Source: Simmondsia chinensis (lineage: Eukaryota > Streptophyta > Magnoliopsida > Caryophyllales > Simmondsiaceae). Taken from it: 64,000 bases of DNA. The DNA lies in the NCBI GenBank assembly GCA_018398585.1, contig JAGTTD010000003.1, forward strand, positions 7,820,637 to 7,884,636, written 5' to 3'. The position numbers and the translations under genes are program-made. This document shows positions 18,719-30,900 of the stretch, piece by piece; positions within the stretch are counted from its first letter, which is position 1, and each line of letters starts with the position of its first letter. The notes under the pieces are model-generated. The model saw nothing but the letters and a program-made list of their open reading frames with translations. It had not been told where the DNA came from and made no database searches.

Positions 18719-19785
18719 GGGTCCGTTTGTTTTGATGGAAAAGTAGAATCTAAGAATTAATTTTTCTTCGGAAAAAGGTTTTCCAAGGAAATATAAATTC
18801 CGAGTGGGGTTTTTCGTTGTTTGTTTCAAAGGAAAACTTAATTCCCCATTGTGATGTCTTCGTGCATGTTTTAAAAAAATATTTTCACCAATCATTTTAT
18901 ATCTTTTTATAGGACAACATAAGTAATAACACAACATATATAAAGTAACAAAATAAAAAGTTAACTATCAAAACAGTATAAATTAGGAAAATTATTTCTG
19001 AGGTATTCTAAAATTTGAGCATTTATCGTCTAAATACTCTGTCATTTTATTATATGCAATGAGGTGTTAAGAGATAAGAAATTTTATTACTTGTATATAT
19101 ACTGTGTTAAAATTCGGTGAATTTTTATTAAAATTTGGCTAATTTGTGATAAAAACTGAATGTGGTATAAATATCATATTATCAAAAAGTTGTCCACATT
19201 CTAACAAAATTACTTATATATTATCAAAACTGTGTCATGTTAGCATTTTTAGACAAAAAAAATTATTGCATTATAATATAGGATACATATAGATTGCTGT
19301 TTTCATTTAAAAAATATTAAATTTTGGCAAAAGATACCTTACTTATGAGAAAATTTTAAACTTCAAAGTACATCATTGTATATTACTAAAATATCACAAT
19401 ACCTATGTAATAAATGCTAAAATATTACCTAGATAAATTTTTTCTGTAATATTATATAACAATTCAACTTGATTAGAGTTGTTATGTTGCAACAATAATA
19501 AAATAATATCCAAGCTGCTTTTAATTATTTAGTCTAATTCTTGTCCGTTGTTGACATTAAATGTTTACATTGCAGTCTGATTTATTTTGATTCGATCTCG
19601 ATTTGCATGATAATAACCGCGAAGGTTTTTGAGCCGCTTAGAATCACGACTTTCTCTATTTTGAAAGGGAAGTAATTTTCCCTCATTTAGGGAAAACCTT
19701 TTCCTTGAGCTAATGATGAGCCAAACAAAGGAAAAGGGGAAAACTACTTCCTATAATGTGATTTTCCCCTGAAACAAACGGAGCC
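18719..19785. mobile_element. non-autonomous TIR DNA transposon, about 1.07 kb
   Basis: The left end reads GGGTCCGTTTGTTTTGATGG and the complement of the right end GGCTCCGTTTGTTTCAGGGG. Subterminal regions are also complementary in kind (ggaaaaggttttcc on the left, ggaaaaccttttcc on the right). The interior is very AT-rich and non-coding. No clear TSD was seen, so the superfamily (hAT or Mutator-like) is undecided. Confidence 0.6.
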
Positions 19786-20209
19786 GAAGTCTGTCAATGA
19801 ATTCTCAAAGATGGCGGCATTTTTTAACATCCCATGTGGTGTAAATAACTTGAAAGAGTTATAAGCCATGCCTTTTTGATTAGTCTTTTCAGGGTTGAGA
19901 CTTGCTACTAGGAAAACCACGCTCTCTCAATGTTTTAGGCAAGTAAGAAATACTCCCCACTATTGTAGTTGCATTAGTCTAGATTCGCCATAAACTCGCG
20001 ATTTAAAAAAGGGAGCATCCTCTGTAATAGTTAGTGTAAAATGAACACAATTTCTTATCTGTGTTTAACTCCTCTATCCTTGCTAATTTCTCCTTTGTGT
20101 TTACCCATTCTAGGAGAGGCAATCAAACCACACCAAGCTCCATGAACCTGTTTAGAGATTAGATTGCTAGATGCTATTATTGTAGCCAGGCAAAAGAAAT
20201 TGACTAAGA
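19786..20209. other. no gene recognised
   Basis: Ordinary intergenic sequence. The minus-strand open frame at 20055-20240 is unsupported. Confidence 0.45.
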
Positions 20210-20219
20210 AAGCACACTT

Positions 20220-20635
20220 TTTTTTTCGATAATTGACCAATCGTGGGATTTTATTCAGAAGGAAAAAAAAAGGTACAAATTACAATCCTGTCAAGAGATT
20301 CAAAGCATCAAACGATCCCAACAACACCAAAACACGACAAGACAACCAAACAACCAGAAAACAAACGTCAGAAAACACCCAAACACCCGAAAACACCCCC
20401 AAAAAAACCAACAACACACCCAAAAACCCAACAAACACCCCAAGCAAAACACACGAAAGTGCAAACAATCTCAAGATAAGGAAAAAATAAAAGGTACCAA
20501 TCAAACCCAAGTGGAGACATCAACCAAATCCAGTCCATTTTAACTGGATCTTTAATAGGGGAGAGCACCACAAGGCCGCAGATGCAGAAAAAGCTATCAG
20601 TGGCAGGGGGCGATCGGAGGCATAATCAGACAGAG
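20220..20635 (-). mobile_element. 5'-truncated L1 LINE 3' end, 416 bp
   Basis: The insertion is flanked by the 10-bp TSD aagcacactt (20210-20219 and 20636-20645). On the minus strand it ends ...aattatcg followed by poly-A, the same terminus as three other L1 ends in the window. The interior is C/A-rich on the plus strand (T/G-rich L1 3' UTR on the minus). Long open frames across it on both strands are low-complexity shadows. Confidence 0.8.
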
Positions 20636-20641
20636 AAGCAC

Positions 20642-20686
20642 ACTTATGCTCATGTTTCCAATTCTTATGCTCATGTTTCCAAATCG
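20642..20686. repeat. short direct duplication
   Basis: The 19-mer cttatgctcatgtttccaa occurs twice, 4 bp apart, just right of the L1 insertion. Confidence 0.8.
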
Positions 20687-20969
20687 AAACATCTTCAGAA
20701 ACAAGACAAAAAGTATAAGTCACTAATGAGCTCTAATCAAATGTCTTCTTACACCCAATTAACCCAAGAAGCCAACATAGCTAGTTTCTAGTTCTGGGAA
20801 GTATCATCCCAAAATCCCACATATATAATGTTGGCTAATCAACTCTTTACAATAAGATTGCAAATCCATCTATCTAACCAAAATTAAGCCCTATTTTCAA
20901 AACTAACCCCAAATCTAAGAATAGTGGAAATGACATTTCTAACATGACCAGGCATACAACGAATAGAGC

Positions 20970-21797
20970 TGTTCGAAAAATTGTCTCATAACAGTGAAAT
21001 ACAGCGAAAATTCCTGCGAGAATACTGAAATACTGCTGTCAAAAATACTAAAAAATTGCAAAAAATTCAGAAATAATTATCTAAACATCGCAATCAAATA
21101 ATTGTTAGAAAATTGATCAAGTTTCAAATACAGCAACGAACATTGCAATTAGGAAAGAGCAATTAGAAAGATCTTACAAATGATGATATCGCGCCGTGGT
21201 AGAGACCACTATCCTAAAAGATATTTTCGCCGCTGCTCCGGTGCACACAGTATAACTGGTGGCCGTCCTTCAGGATTAACAAGATCCGACTCTTAACGTG
21301 CACTTGTTAATTGTTGGCTAGGAGTACCTTGAACTTTGCCCAAAATTTGAGGAGAGAGAAAAACACAGAGAGAGAAAGAGAGAAACCGCGAATGATGAGT
21401 CAGGTAGAGGCAGAGAGTGTTCGTTTTGATTGTTATACCTAATGGCATATATATAGCATAAAAAACGGTACGGGCATTAAAAACAACCGGGTGTAATAAA
21501 TTCTAACAGCTATAAAAGATAACAGGCATTAAGTCATTAGCTATAATGAATTCTAACGGCTAATAAACGGACGTAATAAATTACAATGGCTATATTATTA
21601 ATAAATTTCCAACGGTCACAATTTTACTGACCCTAAACGGCTAGTAATGATAAACAGTTATTAAACAGGCGCGGTTAAAATATTTTCCAAGAAATAAATA
21701 TACCCGTTAAAAAAAAAGAATCATCCACACTATTTCTCCAATGAAGGATACAACTCCCTCATAAAACTAAAGGTTAGCTTGTATTATTTTTCCAACA
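20970..21797 (-). repeat. left LTR of the LARD
   Basis: 828 bp, ending ttgtattatttttccaaca. It contains the block gatgatatcg(c/t)gccgtggtagagaccact shared with the right LTR. Confidence 0.85.
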
Positions 21798-24700
21798 ATC
21801 CCCCACAAAAGATACAAGCAGAACAGAACAAAGAAGAATAAACTGGGCAAAGGGGGTTCTATTTTTCAGTGCCGATGTCTTGCGACTTGAATCGTCGCCT
21901 AGTGTAACCCAAGTTTAGGACCAACATCTTGCAAGGTGACTTTCGTCTTGAACCTCACAAGGGGTTGCATAGTCCTCCACTTGGACATATACCAAACTCC
22001 AGCGGTTTGGCGCGATTTATCGGCCATGCGCTTGTCCTGGATATTCATAGGCGCTCTAGAAGGCAAGTCTTAAACCTTCATAGGGAACGGCCACACTCCC
22101 CCACCTACATAGGTGGATCTCATCAAGTGTTTGTTACCACACACCACCAAACATATGGATATGGGTCCATTAAGAGCTAAAGCTCAACCTCGCCCCTTGG
22201 TAACATACAAATAGTGTCCATCAAGTGCAAGCCTCGCTTACACCACCAAACATATGGGTATGGACCGATCTCCGCACTGTCACACCATAGGGAGGGACAA
22301 CAAAAAATACAGTGCATTCTTTGAGTGAAACTACGACTTTTCACATTGAACCTGTTAAGACCAGGTTGGATATATCATAGTTTATTCATGTATAGACTTT
22401 AGTCCCGTCCCCTTCGAAGTTTCCACAATCAATGGATCCACAAGGTTCTTTTCAGACCTTACACAATTTAGTGATCACTTTCTTTCAAGTTATGTCTGAG
22501 ACGAATAAGTCTCCCCTTGCCAAATCCATCAAGTGTGCAATGTCCACACCACCCGTCTTGGACTATGGGTTAGGTTAAAGCATCATGCTCAACCATCATA
22601 CATGGCATTTCACACTGTATTGCAACAAAGCGGTACTTGAGAGTTGACCACTGCCAACATCAATCACTAGTTGATCTCACCCCCACATTGAGGTATCTGC
22701 AACGAGCTATTAAACAGCCAGCTCCATCACCTGTCAACTTCAACAAAAGTCAGTTTAACACAATAGTGGAGCAAATATCATATCAATAAAATCATATCTC
22801 CACCCCAAGTACTCACATAGTACACACATCGTACGAATATCGTACATACAATTGGCACGCCAGACATATACCGCATTTTGTCACTTTCGCATCTCATCAT
22901 AGTTGTGAAACTTTATCACCATTTTAGGTCACAAAAGACCATATTCCCATTCTCAACGTACTTAGCATACATGCTTTATCACTATTAACGGTAGTCCATG
23001 TCTTGCCAATATTATATCAAATTTTGGTGATATTAAGGGAACGAGGTACAGAAGACCATAATTTATAAGATGCCTTTTACAATTCAGTTTAAGGAAACCC
23101 AAGCCTCTGTAAGGCTCTCGAGCCCAAGTGCTTAGCATCATTAAGCTATTTACACCGACTTTGGACAATCGCCAGACTAATATTTCAGCCATTTTCATAA
23201 GCTAGCTATAATCAGCAAACATAGGTAAAAACACAATAATCAGAAAGGGTTATGATTAGACAACACACCTCATAGGCTCTTGGGTGCTTCAACCCCCCAC
23301 AATGGAATGTCTCACAATATATTCCTAAGCCATTTAATTTTTCTACCTGCCAACTTAGTATTCAAGGACAACTAAAATATGCAGGTTTCAGAGGGGTGTC
23401 ACAAAACACAGCTCACTAATGAGCCGAAATACATTATTATTAGTAAAATATCTCTCATGAATATCAGACATCCAACACAACAAGGAGTCTATTGCAATGT
23501 AAACCCCATTCATAATATTTTACTAGTACCTCAACAATTTAACTAGAGCACTTCAATAACCATCATTTGGATCAATATATGTAGACCAGGTCTACCAGTG
23601 ACATATGAAATAATAGCAAAAATGTTGTATTTTTCCTTAAGCCATAATGTTATCAACCACCTTAGCGCATTTAGCTTTTGATGCAATGCCACATTTTTTT
23701 CCTCATCAAGTGAACACTAGGGTCATATAGTATGTCATTTAAATGACCAACATGAGCGTACAACATATAGCAATAACCCAAATAAGGTATCTAGACACAA
23801 GCTAAACACTAAGTCTATGATCAATCAAGGTTCTCATAATACCTGCAACTTACCCTTTTCCCATAAAACTAGAAAAGAAGGCATGAAATAATAATCATAA
23901 GGGCATGATAGTCTCCAAAGACAACACTAGTTCACATATGATTCAAACATATCATGCTTTCCCAACAACAAACTGAAAATCTAGAAAAACCATCCAAAAC
24001 CAGCATAATATCAGTATGGATAGCAACATTGAGCAGCTAAATGTCATAATCTACAGTATGTACACAACATACAGTAGTTGCACATCATAAACAGTAAGTG
24101 TTACTCCAGTACTGCAAAACCCAGCATCTATAAGTCCGTAACAGCATGTACATTAGCATCTTATAGCCCACAATCTATATATGACAATACGGACACCAAC
24201 ATACAGCCCAAAGCAATATGTAGCAGCACATTCAGCTTGAAAAAGACATGTTTCAACACTTAAAACAACATGTTTTTCATCATTTTAACATATAACAACA
24301 TATTCACAATGCTTCAAACATAGCCATGTGAAATACACGAGACACATCAAAATGGAGACTAATACACAAGATCACACATAGACCTTCAAGAACTCACGAG
24401 TCCTATTCGCCCTTTACAAGAATTAACTTGTTTCACTTAGGTCACCCAAAATATGCAAGAAAATCTAATTCTCACACAGAAGATCTAATCCATAGTTCAA
24501 CTCATAACATTCAATGTTCTACCAACACAATGGGATTCAAGATTGTGTAACTAGACATGCCTAACCTAAGAGTTGACCAATTTTAGGTTCAAGGCTCAAG
24601 TTCACAATTAACCTCAAGCATTAAACACGTATTAACCACAACAATCACCCAAAAAATTAAAAACACACAATAGCATTAGTACCATGCACTCGTGTTCAAA

Positions 24701-25606
24701 ACAACACCGAAACCGGATCCAAACCAAGGACTCTCCTCAGATCATCAACATGGTCAAGCTTGAGCAATTTGACTCAAAAATTGCTCTGCCAAAACGAGAA
24801 TCTATACCAGATTCTCAACCAACCGTACATGAGGCTGAATAAGGGATTAACACCGAACCGGTCCATCGATCAGAGTACCTAGAGCTCTCTCACTTTAAGA
24901 CAAACAGTTAGTCTCAAGCATAAACATCTTTTCCACAAAGAGGAAACCAAAGGATGTAAAAAAAAAAAAAAAAGGCGCAAAACCATGCTACCTAGGTTAC
25001 CTAATCGAGTGCCCAAGAAACCAGGACGCTTAAACTCATCTCGAACACTAGTAAGAGACAAACTAGGGCTTTAGACACCGTCTGACGCTCAAACAATAAT
25101 GATCCATCTCCGAAACTAGTCCAACCCGATTAGTGACAATCAAGGACTTCAAGAGGGTCCTAACCAATTGGACACTTCTATTGTATTCTTTTTACCATAA
25201 TACATTTCGTACAAGCTAGTAGCAACTAGCAAATGGTGGTAGATTCAAAAACGGATTATGGTTAAGATAGTTTTTACGTAACACAAGGAGTTTTGGCTTC
25301 ATATAAGAGCACTACCCCCACATTTCACTAACTTATATTACGATTCATATGAATGTGGGTTTAGCTTCCATTGAACCTTTTTCTGTATGATAAACGCATC
25401 ATCCATCCTTAGATTGAAGGTCTATTTTTCCCAAATTTTAACTCCAGGACACCCAGTCAAAGCCTCTTCATTGTCAAATAGTGCTCATCATAATAAATAC
25501 AATGATTTTGTACTCTATGTGTGGGGATGAATCTTCATATGAACATGTGAAACTTATCCTAATAAATTATACAACATTGTCCTAATCATAATATAAATGA
25601 CAAGTA

Positions 25607-25612
<6 letters not shown>

Positions 25613-25645
<33 letters not shown>
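25613..25645. repeat. (TA)n microsatellite
   Basis: An uninterrupted run of TA units lies in the interior of the LARD. Confidence 0.9.
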
Positions 25646-25646
<1 letters not shown>

Positions 25647-25907
25647 CGCAACATGAAATTTGAAGACAATATAACTAACAATACAATCTCAAATTCCTTT
25701 TCCCTCTTTATTATTCACTTCTTTGGCTCTTAATATCAGTAAGTTTGTTCAAATTGGTTCATCGTGTTTTACATTTCACACAAGCATTTCATCAAACACC
25801 TTATACTCACAAAAATTTAGAACAAAATCAAAAAACCCTTAATAATCATATAGAAACATGAAATGTCAAGAGTTTCCATAATTGATTAACAAAATCGTCT
25901 TTTAGAT

Positions 25908-26996
25908 TGTTCAAAAAATTGACTCATAACAGTGAAATACAGTGAAAATTCCTGCGAGAATACTGAAATACTGCTGTAAAAAATACTAAAAAATTGCAGA
26001 AAATTTAGAAATAATTATCTAAACATTGCAATCAGATGATTGTTAGGAAATTGACCAATTTTCAAATATAGCAACGAACATTGCAATTAGGAGAGAGCAA
26101 TTAGAAAGATCTTACAAAACGATGATATCGTGCCGTGGTAGAGACCACTGTCCTAAAAGACGATTTCGCCGCTGCTCTAGTGCACACAGTATAATCAGTA
26201 GCCGTCCTCCAGGATTAACGCGATCCGACTTTTAACGTGCACTCGTTAATTGTCGGGTAGGTGTACCTTGAACTTTGCCCAAAATTTGGGAAGAGAGAAA
26301 AAAAACCGAGAGAGAAAGAGAGAAACCGTGAATGATGAGTCAGGGAGAGGCTGAGAGTGTTCGTTTTGATTGTTATAGCTGATGGCATATATATAGCATA
26401 AAAAACGGTAACGAGCATTAAAAACAACCGGGTGCAATAAATTCTAACGACTATAAATAGTAACAGGCATTAAGTCATTAGCTATAATGAATTCTAACAG
26501 TTATAAACGGGCGTAATAAATTGCAACGGCTATATTATTAATAAATTCCTAACGGTCACAATTTTAATGATCCTAAACGGCTAGTAATGGTAAACAGTCA
26601 ATAAATAGGTGCGGTTAAAATATTTTCCAAGAAATAAATATACCCGTTAAAAAAAAAGAGTCATCCACACTATTTCTCCAATGTAAAATACAACTCCCTC
26701 ATAAAACTAAAGGTTGTTTGACTGGGTCTTTGTATTCTTTGGGTCCGCTTGCGTCGTTTGTTTTGGCTGTGTTGGTCTCCTGTTGGGTCTTTGCCTCTCC
26801 GTGTTCCTTTTGCTTCGTTTGAGGTCCTATTTTTTCTTTTTCTTTTGTTGTTCTTGTTTTTTGGTCGTCTTTCGGCTAGCTTCAGGCTAGCTTCAGGCCT
26901 CGTTTTTTCGAGTTTGCCTGTCTTGTATTGGCACTCCGGTGTCACTTATCGAAAAAAAAAGGTTAGCTTGTATCATTTTTCCAACAAGAGCATATA
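25908..26996 (-). repeat. right LTR of the LARD, interrupted by an L1 fragment
   Basis: It has the same ends as the left LTR. Within it lie 242 bp of L1 3' sequence plus a 7-bp TSD (26709-26964). The duplication aaaggtt and the uninterrupted left LTR show the original target. Confidence 0.85.
26716..26957 (+). mobile_element. 5'-truncated L1 LINE 3' end, 242 bp
   Basis: Inserted in the LARD right LTR with TSD aaaggtt (26709-26715 and 26958-26964). It is a T/G-rich L1 3' UTR ending in cacttatcg plus poly-A. A short direct duplication, gctagcttcag, occurs at 26874-26895. It has no coding content, and open frames on both strands are composition artefacts. Confidence 0.85.
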
Positions 26997-27001
26997 TCTT
27001 T

Positions 27002-27545
27002 CCAAGGTCCTTTATCTTTTACCAAGGAAAGATAGAAGATTAGGCTGGTGAGTGATGTTTTGCTCGAATAACCTGTTTTTAAAGGGACGAGAGCTCCATA
27101 TTATATCTTCACCACCATTTGAATAAAAGAGTAGAGTTTCTAATGAAGAGGTTTATAGTGCAAGTAGGAGAAAACATAATTTATGAAGGTCCAACAACCA
27201 CCTTGAGAAAGGAGATTCAACTTCCAGAAGGTTGGCCTAGACTGAATTCTATCAAAGAGTAGTCTCCAAGTGCTAAAGACTTTTGAATTTTCCACAAGAG
27301 AAATGCCGGGATATTTGGTTAGAAGAGAAGCAATTTGCAATAGAGGATAGATGACATGCATGATAGCCAGGAAGGATTTTTGCCTAAATTTATCAAGGGA
27401 GTTTTTTAAAATTGATTTTAATCCTAGAAAGGATATGAAAGCTCTTTAGGACCTTGCTGATGTTTTGAAGTGCCTCTTCCTTGGTTGATAAAAAAAATGA
27501 TCGAGTCATTAGCACATTGAATGCGAGAGAGGTTATCTCGAGTTG
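27002..27545 (-). pseudogene. L1-type LINE reverse transcriptase (ORF2) fragment
   Basis: Minus-strand frames give the core of a plant L1 reverse transcriptase. NDSIIFF appears in place of the catalytic FADDTIIF block near 27515, then a helix and IKINFK, then STWRLLFDRI, KLNLLSQGGCW and INYVFSYL (open frame 27140-27361). The catalytic Asp pair is altered (DD to ND) and frameshifts and stops separate the blocks. Both the 5' part and the 3' end are missing. It is an old fragment lying between the LARD and the Ty3 element. Confidence 0.7.
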
Positions 27546-27556
27546 AACCAAGTAAC

Positions 27557-27958
27557 TTTTATGAATCGAAGAATTTTAATTGTAATTTCTGGTTGTGTCT
27601 TCGCTTTTGATTTCCTTTGTCGAGTTGTAATAATTCAAATGTTAGTTGGGGTCGGTTGGGCGCCAAAGGGGGGTTGGTTGGTCAAGGTTGGCCTAATCTG
27701 GCGGCTGTGCTGTTGTTTGGCGCCAAAATATCTTTGAGTCGGTTATTTTAGTTGGTTAGATTCAATGTTCTAATTTTTGTATAAATAGGCTATTAAGCTT
27801 GTAATTCATCATTGAATGGATAGAAATTAGAATTCCTTTTGGAATCTCTCTCTCTTTTCTCATCTCTTTCTCTATTTTCCATCCCCTTTCACTTCTCTTC
27901 TCATCTTAACTCTTTCTTCTACAAGGTTAGACTTTCAATTTTGAATTGGAAGTTAACA
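27557..27958 (+). repeat. 5' LTR of the chromovirus
   Basis: 402 bp. The first dinucleotide has mutated from TG to TT (ttttatgaatcg versus TGTTACGAATGG in the 3' LTR). It has a tataaataggc TATA box near 27780 and a CT-rich leader. Confidence 0.9.
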
Positions 27959-27996
27959 ATTGGTATCACAGCTGGTTCAAGCAATCAATTGATTGA

Positions 27997-30900
27997 TTGA
28001 GGCTGGCAAAAGAAAAGAAAAACATGATCGAAGGTGTTAGAACCAGATCAGGAGCTGGAGAAGCAAATGCATCTGGTCCTGATACTTATGCTGCAGTGGT
28101 TGCAGGTCTTGGTGCAGATGCAACAATTGATCACCACCGGGATCTATATGACAAGTTTGAGCAGATAAATGCTAAGTTCGATCAGCAATATGTTGAGTTT
28201 AAGCAGCAGAATGTCAACATTCAGCAGCAAAATGACAGCATTCAGCAGTTGATAAGGATGCAGCAGCAGTTTATGGAAAAGGAAACGAATAAGGAAAATC
28301 GGCTGCAACAAATTGAAGAGAAGATTGTAAAATTGCAAGATCCGGTTAATAAGCAAGGAGAATCAAGTGTTAATGCAATCTTAAAGCCTGCGAGTCAGAT
28401 CTTTCATTCGGTTGAAGCAGATCAGCAGCAAAGCAAGGCAGACAGAATCGAAGAAGTGTGCATGACTCGAGGAAAGACTCCGATACTGCAACCTGATGTA
28501 GGACCTTCAATTCACATCAGATCAGCTGAGAATCAACCTTTGCTACCTGAAATTGATGTAGATAATCAGGATCCAGCTTCAGGACAAGTACATTGCAGAC
28601 CAGAAGCTTTGAACGCATACCTCAATGTCAGGCCACAGAATTCAGTTATGTAGCGCATAGTTGAATTTGATGAGTTCGATCATCTTGACAAACCTCCTGA
28701 TCGACATTACCAGCATAGATCAGTGAGTAATGACACTATATCTGGTGGTAGGAGTGGTAATTACAGGCAGCCAAGAGTATAAATTGATCCTTTTGATGGT
28801 AGACAACCGGAATCACGGCTAAAGAGATGTGATCGGTACTTTCTGTATTATAACATACCTGATGAGGAAAAGCTCCAGTTGGCTATAGTTCATTTACATG
28901 GTGACCATGAGGTTTGGTATTATATTTTGTTGAAGAGCAAACCGAATCTTTCTTGGGGCCAATTCGTAGAAGAAATGTGTGAACGTTATGGAGAAAGTGA
29001 ATCAACGGATGTTGTGGATAGCTTTAACAAGTTGTCCCAAACTTCAACCGTGAGAGAGTATATGATCAGATTTGAGAACTTAAGAGCTAACTTGCTGTCA
29101 GTTTTGTCCATAGCTCCTGAGGATGCTAAATCTTATTATGTTTCATGCTTTGTAAGTGGTTTGAAGCCAAGGATCAAGAATATGGTGAAAGCCATTGGTC
29201 CTAAGACTTTGTCAAGTGCTTACAACAAGGAAAAATTGATTGAAGCTACTCAAGTTCAACCAAGTGATAAGAATAAGCAGCAAGGCAGCAAGTTCATGCC
29301 ACAACAGAGAACTAGTTCTGGTTCTGGTTTTAAGCGAGCCGTTGACAAGAGTTCATTGAGGTTATGCTTTCGTTGTAATCAACCATATCAACCTGGTCAT
29401 AGGTGCAAATCTCAAGAACTAATGTATGCAAGGGGTTTCCGTGCTGATGCTGATTCTGGCAGTGACCATTCTGATGCAGAAAATGACAGTGCAGGCTTTA
29501 CTTCACAAGAGGAATTGAGTGATGATGAAGTGGAGATATCAATGAAGGCTTTGATCGGCAGTGGAGCTCATAATACCATCAAAATAAGAGGCAGGGCTGG
29601 AAAACACTCCATCATTGTCCTTATTGATAGTGGGAGTACATATAGTTTCGTTGATCCAAAGTTGATTAAGAAGGTAAAGCATGTGGTGACAAAAACTCAC
29701 CCCTTGGCGGTGATGGTGGCTGATGGCAACTCCTTAACAACTCAAAAAAAGTGCCTAGCATTCGCATGGTCTATGCAAGATCATCAATTCACCTTTGATT
29801 TTAGAGTTCTTACCTTGGGAGGTTGCGATATGGTGCTCAGGGTGGACTGGATGAGAACCTTCAACCCGGTTGTATTTGATTTTGATAAAATGACCGTGGA
29901 ATTTGAGGTTCATGGCACCAAAGTATCCTTACAAGGCATATCAGAGGAGGCTCAGCTCAAGTTGATTGATGGTAAACGTGTGCAAGATGGAATCAAGAAG
30001 AAGGCAATGCAATGGATTGGGCATTTGTTCATGGTATCTGCGGTGGAGTTGCAGCAGGACATTCAACCAGAAGTTTAGACCTTAGTGAAAGAATTTGAGG
30101 ACATTTTTGAGCAACCTAAGAGTCTTCCTCCTCAAAGGAGTGTGGACCATGCCATTCCCTTGTGTGCAAATGCTGATCCGGTCAAGATCAGGCCATATCG
30201 GTATGCTCATGGCCAAAAGACAGAAATTGAGAGGCAAGTTGAGGAGCTTCTTCACATGAGTTTCATTAGACCAAGGCATAGTCCTTTTTCTTCTCCTGTG
30301 ATCCTTGTGAAGAAGAGAGATGGCTCGGCTAGAATGTGCATCGACTGTCAACGGTTAAATGCCTTGACAGTGAAGGATAAGTTTCCCATTCCCGTCATTG
30401 ATGATTTGCTTGACGAGTTACATGGAGCATGCTACTTCTCTAAGCTTGATTTGAGGCAAGGTTATCAGCAAATCAGAGTTCTCAAGCCGGATATCTACAA
30501 GACTGCTTTTCAGACACATCATGGGCATTTCGAGTTTGTTGTTATGCCTTTCGGCCTAACAAATGCTCCGGCCACTTTTCAAGCAGCCATGAATGACATT
30601 TTCAAGCCTTTTCTGAGGAGATCGGTACTCATTTTCTTCGATGACATATTGATTTACAGCTCCACTTATGAAGCTCACCTCACTCACCTCAGACAAGTTT
30701 TTGTAGTGATGCGGCAACACAAGTTCTTTGCGAAGTTGTCCAAGTGTTTGTTTGCTCAAACCAAGCTTGAGTATTTGGGTCATGTCATCTCACAAGAGGG
30801 ATTTTTAACCGATCCTACTAAGATCCAAGCAATGCAAGATTGGCCAATTCCGATTACCTTGAAGCAATTGAGAGGGTTTTTGGGATTGACCGGGTATTAT

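Larger units (their letters stand above)
20970..26996 (-). mobile_element. large retrotransposon derivative (LARD) with no coding sequence
   Basis: LTRs 20970-21797 (828 bp) and 25908-26996 (about 840 bp after removing an L1 insertion) are clear homologues with TGTT...AACA ends. The TSD is agagc (20965-20969 and 26997-27001). Read on the minus strand, tttgtgggggatt lies directly before the LTR at 21797, a good polypurine tract, so the element is minus-oriented. The sequence next to the other LTR does not match the usual tRNA-iMet primer-binding site. The 4.1-kb interior has no gag or pol motif in any frame. It carries a (TA)n run near 25613-25645 and an A15 run at 24958-24973. It was therefore mobilised in trans. 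Confidence 0.85.

Noticed and set aside
20233..20490. Thr/Asn/Lys-rich protein-coding frames on both strands
   Set aside because: They lie in the low-complexity 3' UTR of an L1 fragment bounded by a TSD. Composition alone keeps the frames open.
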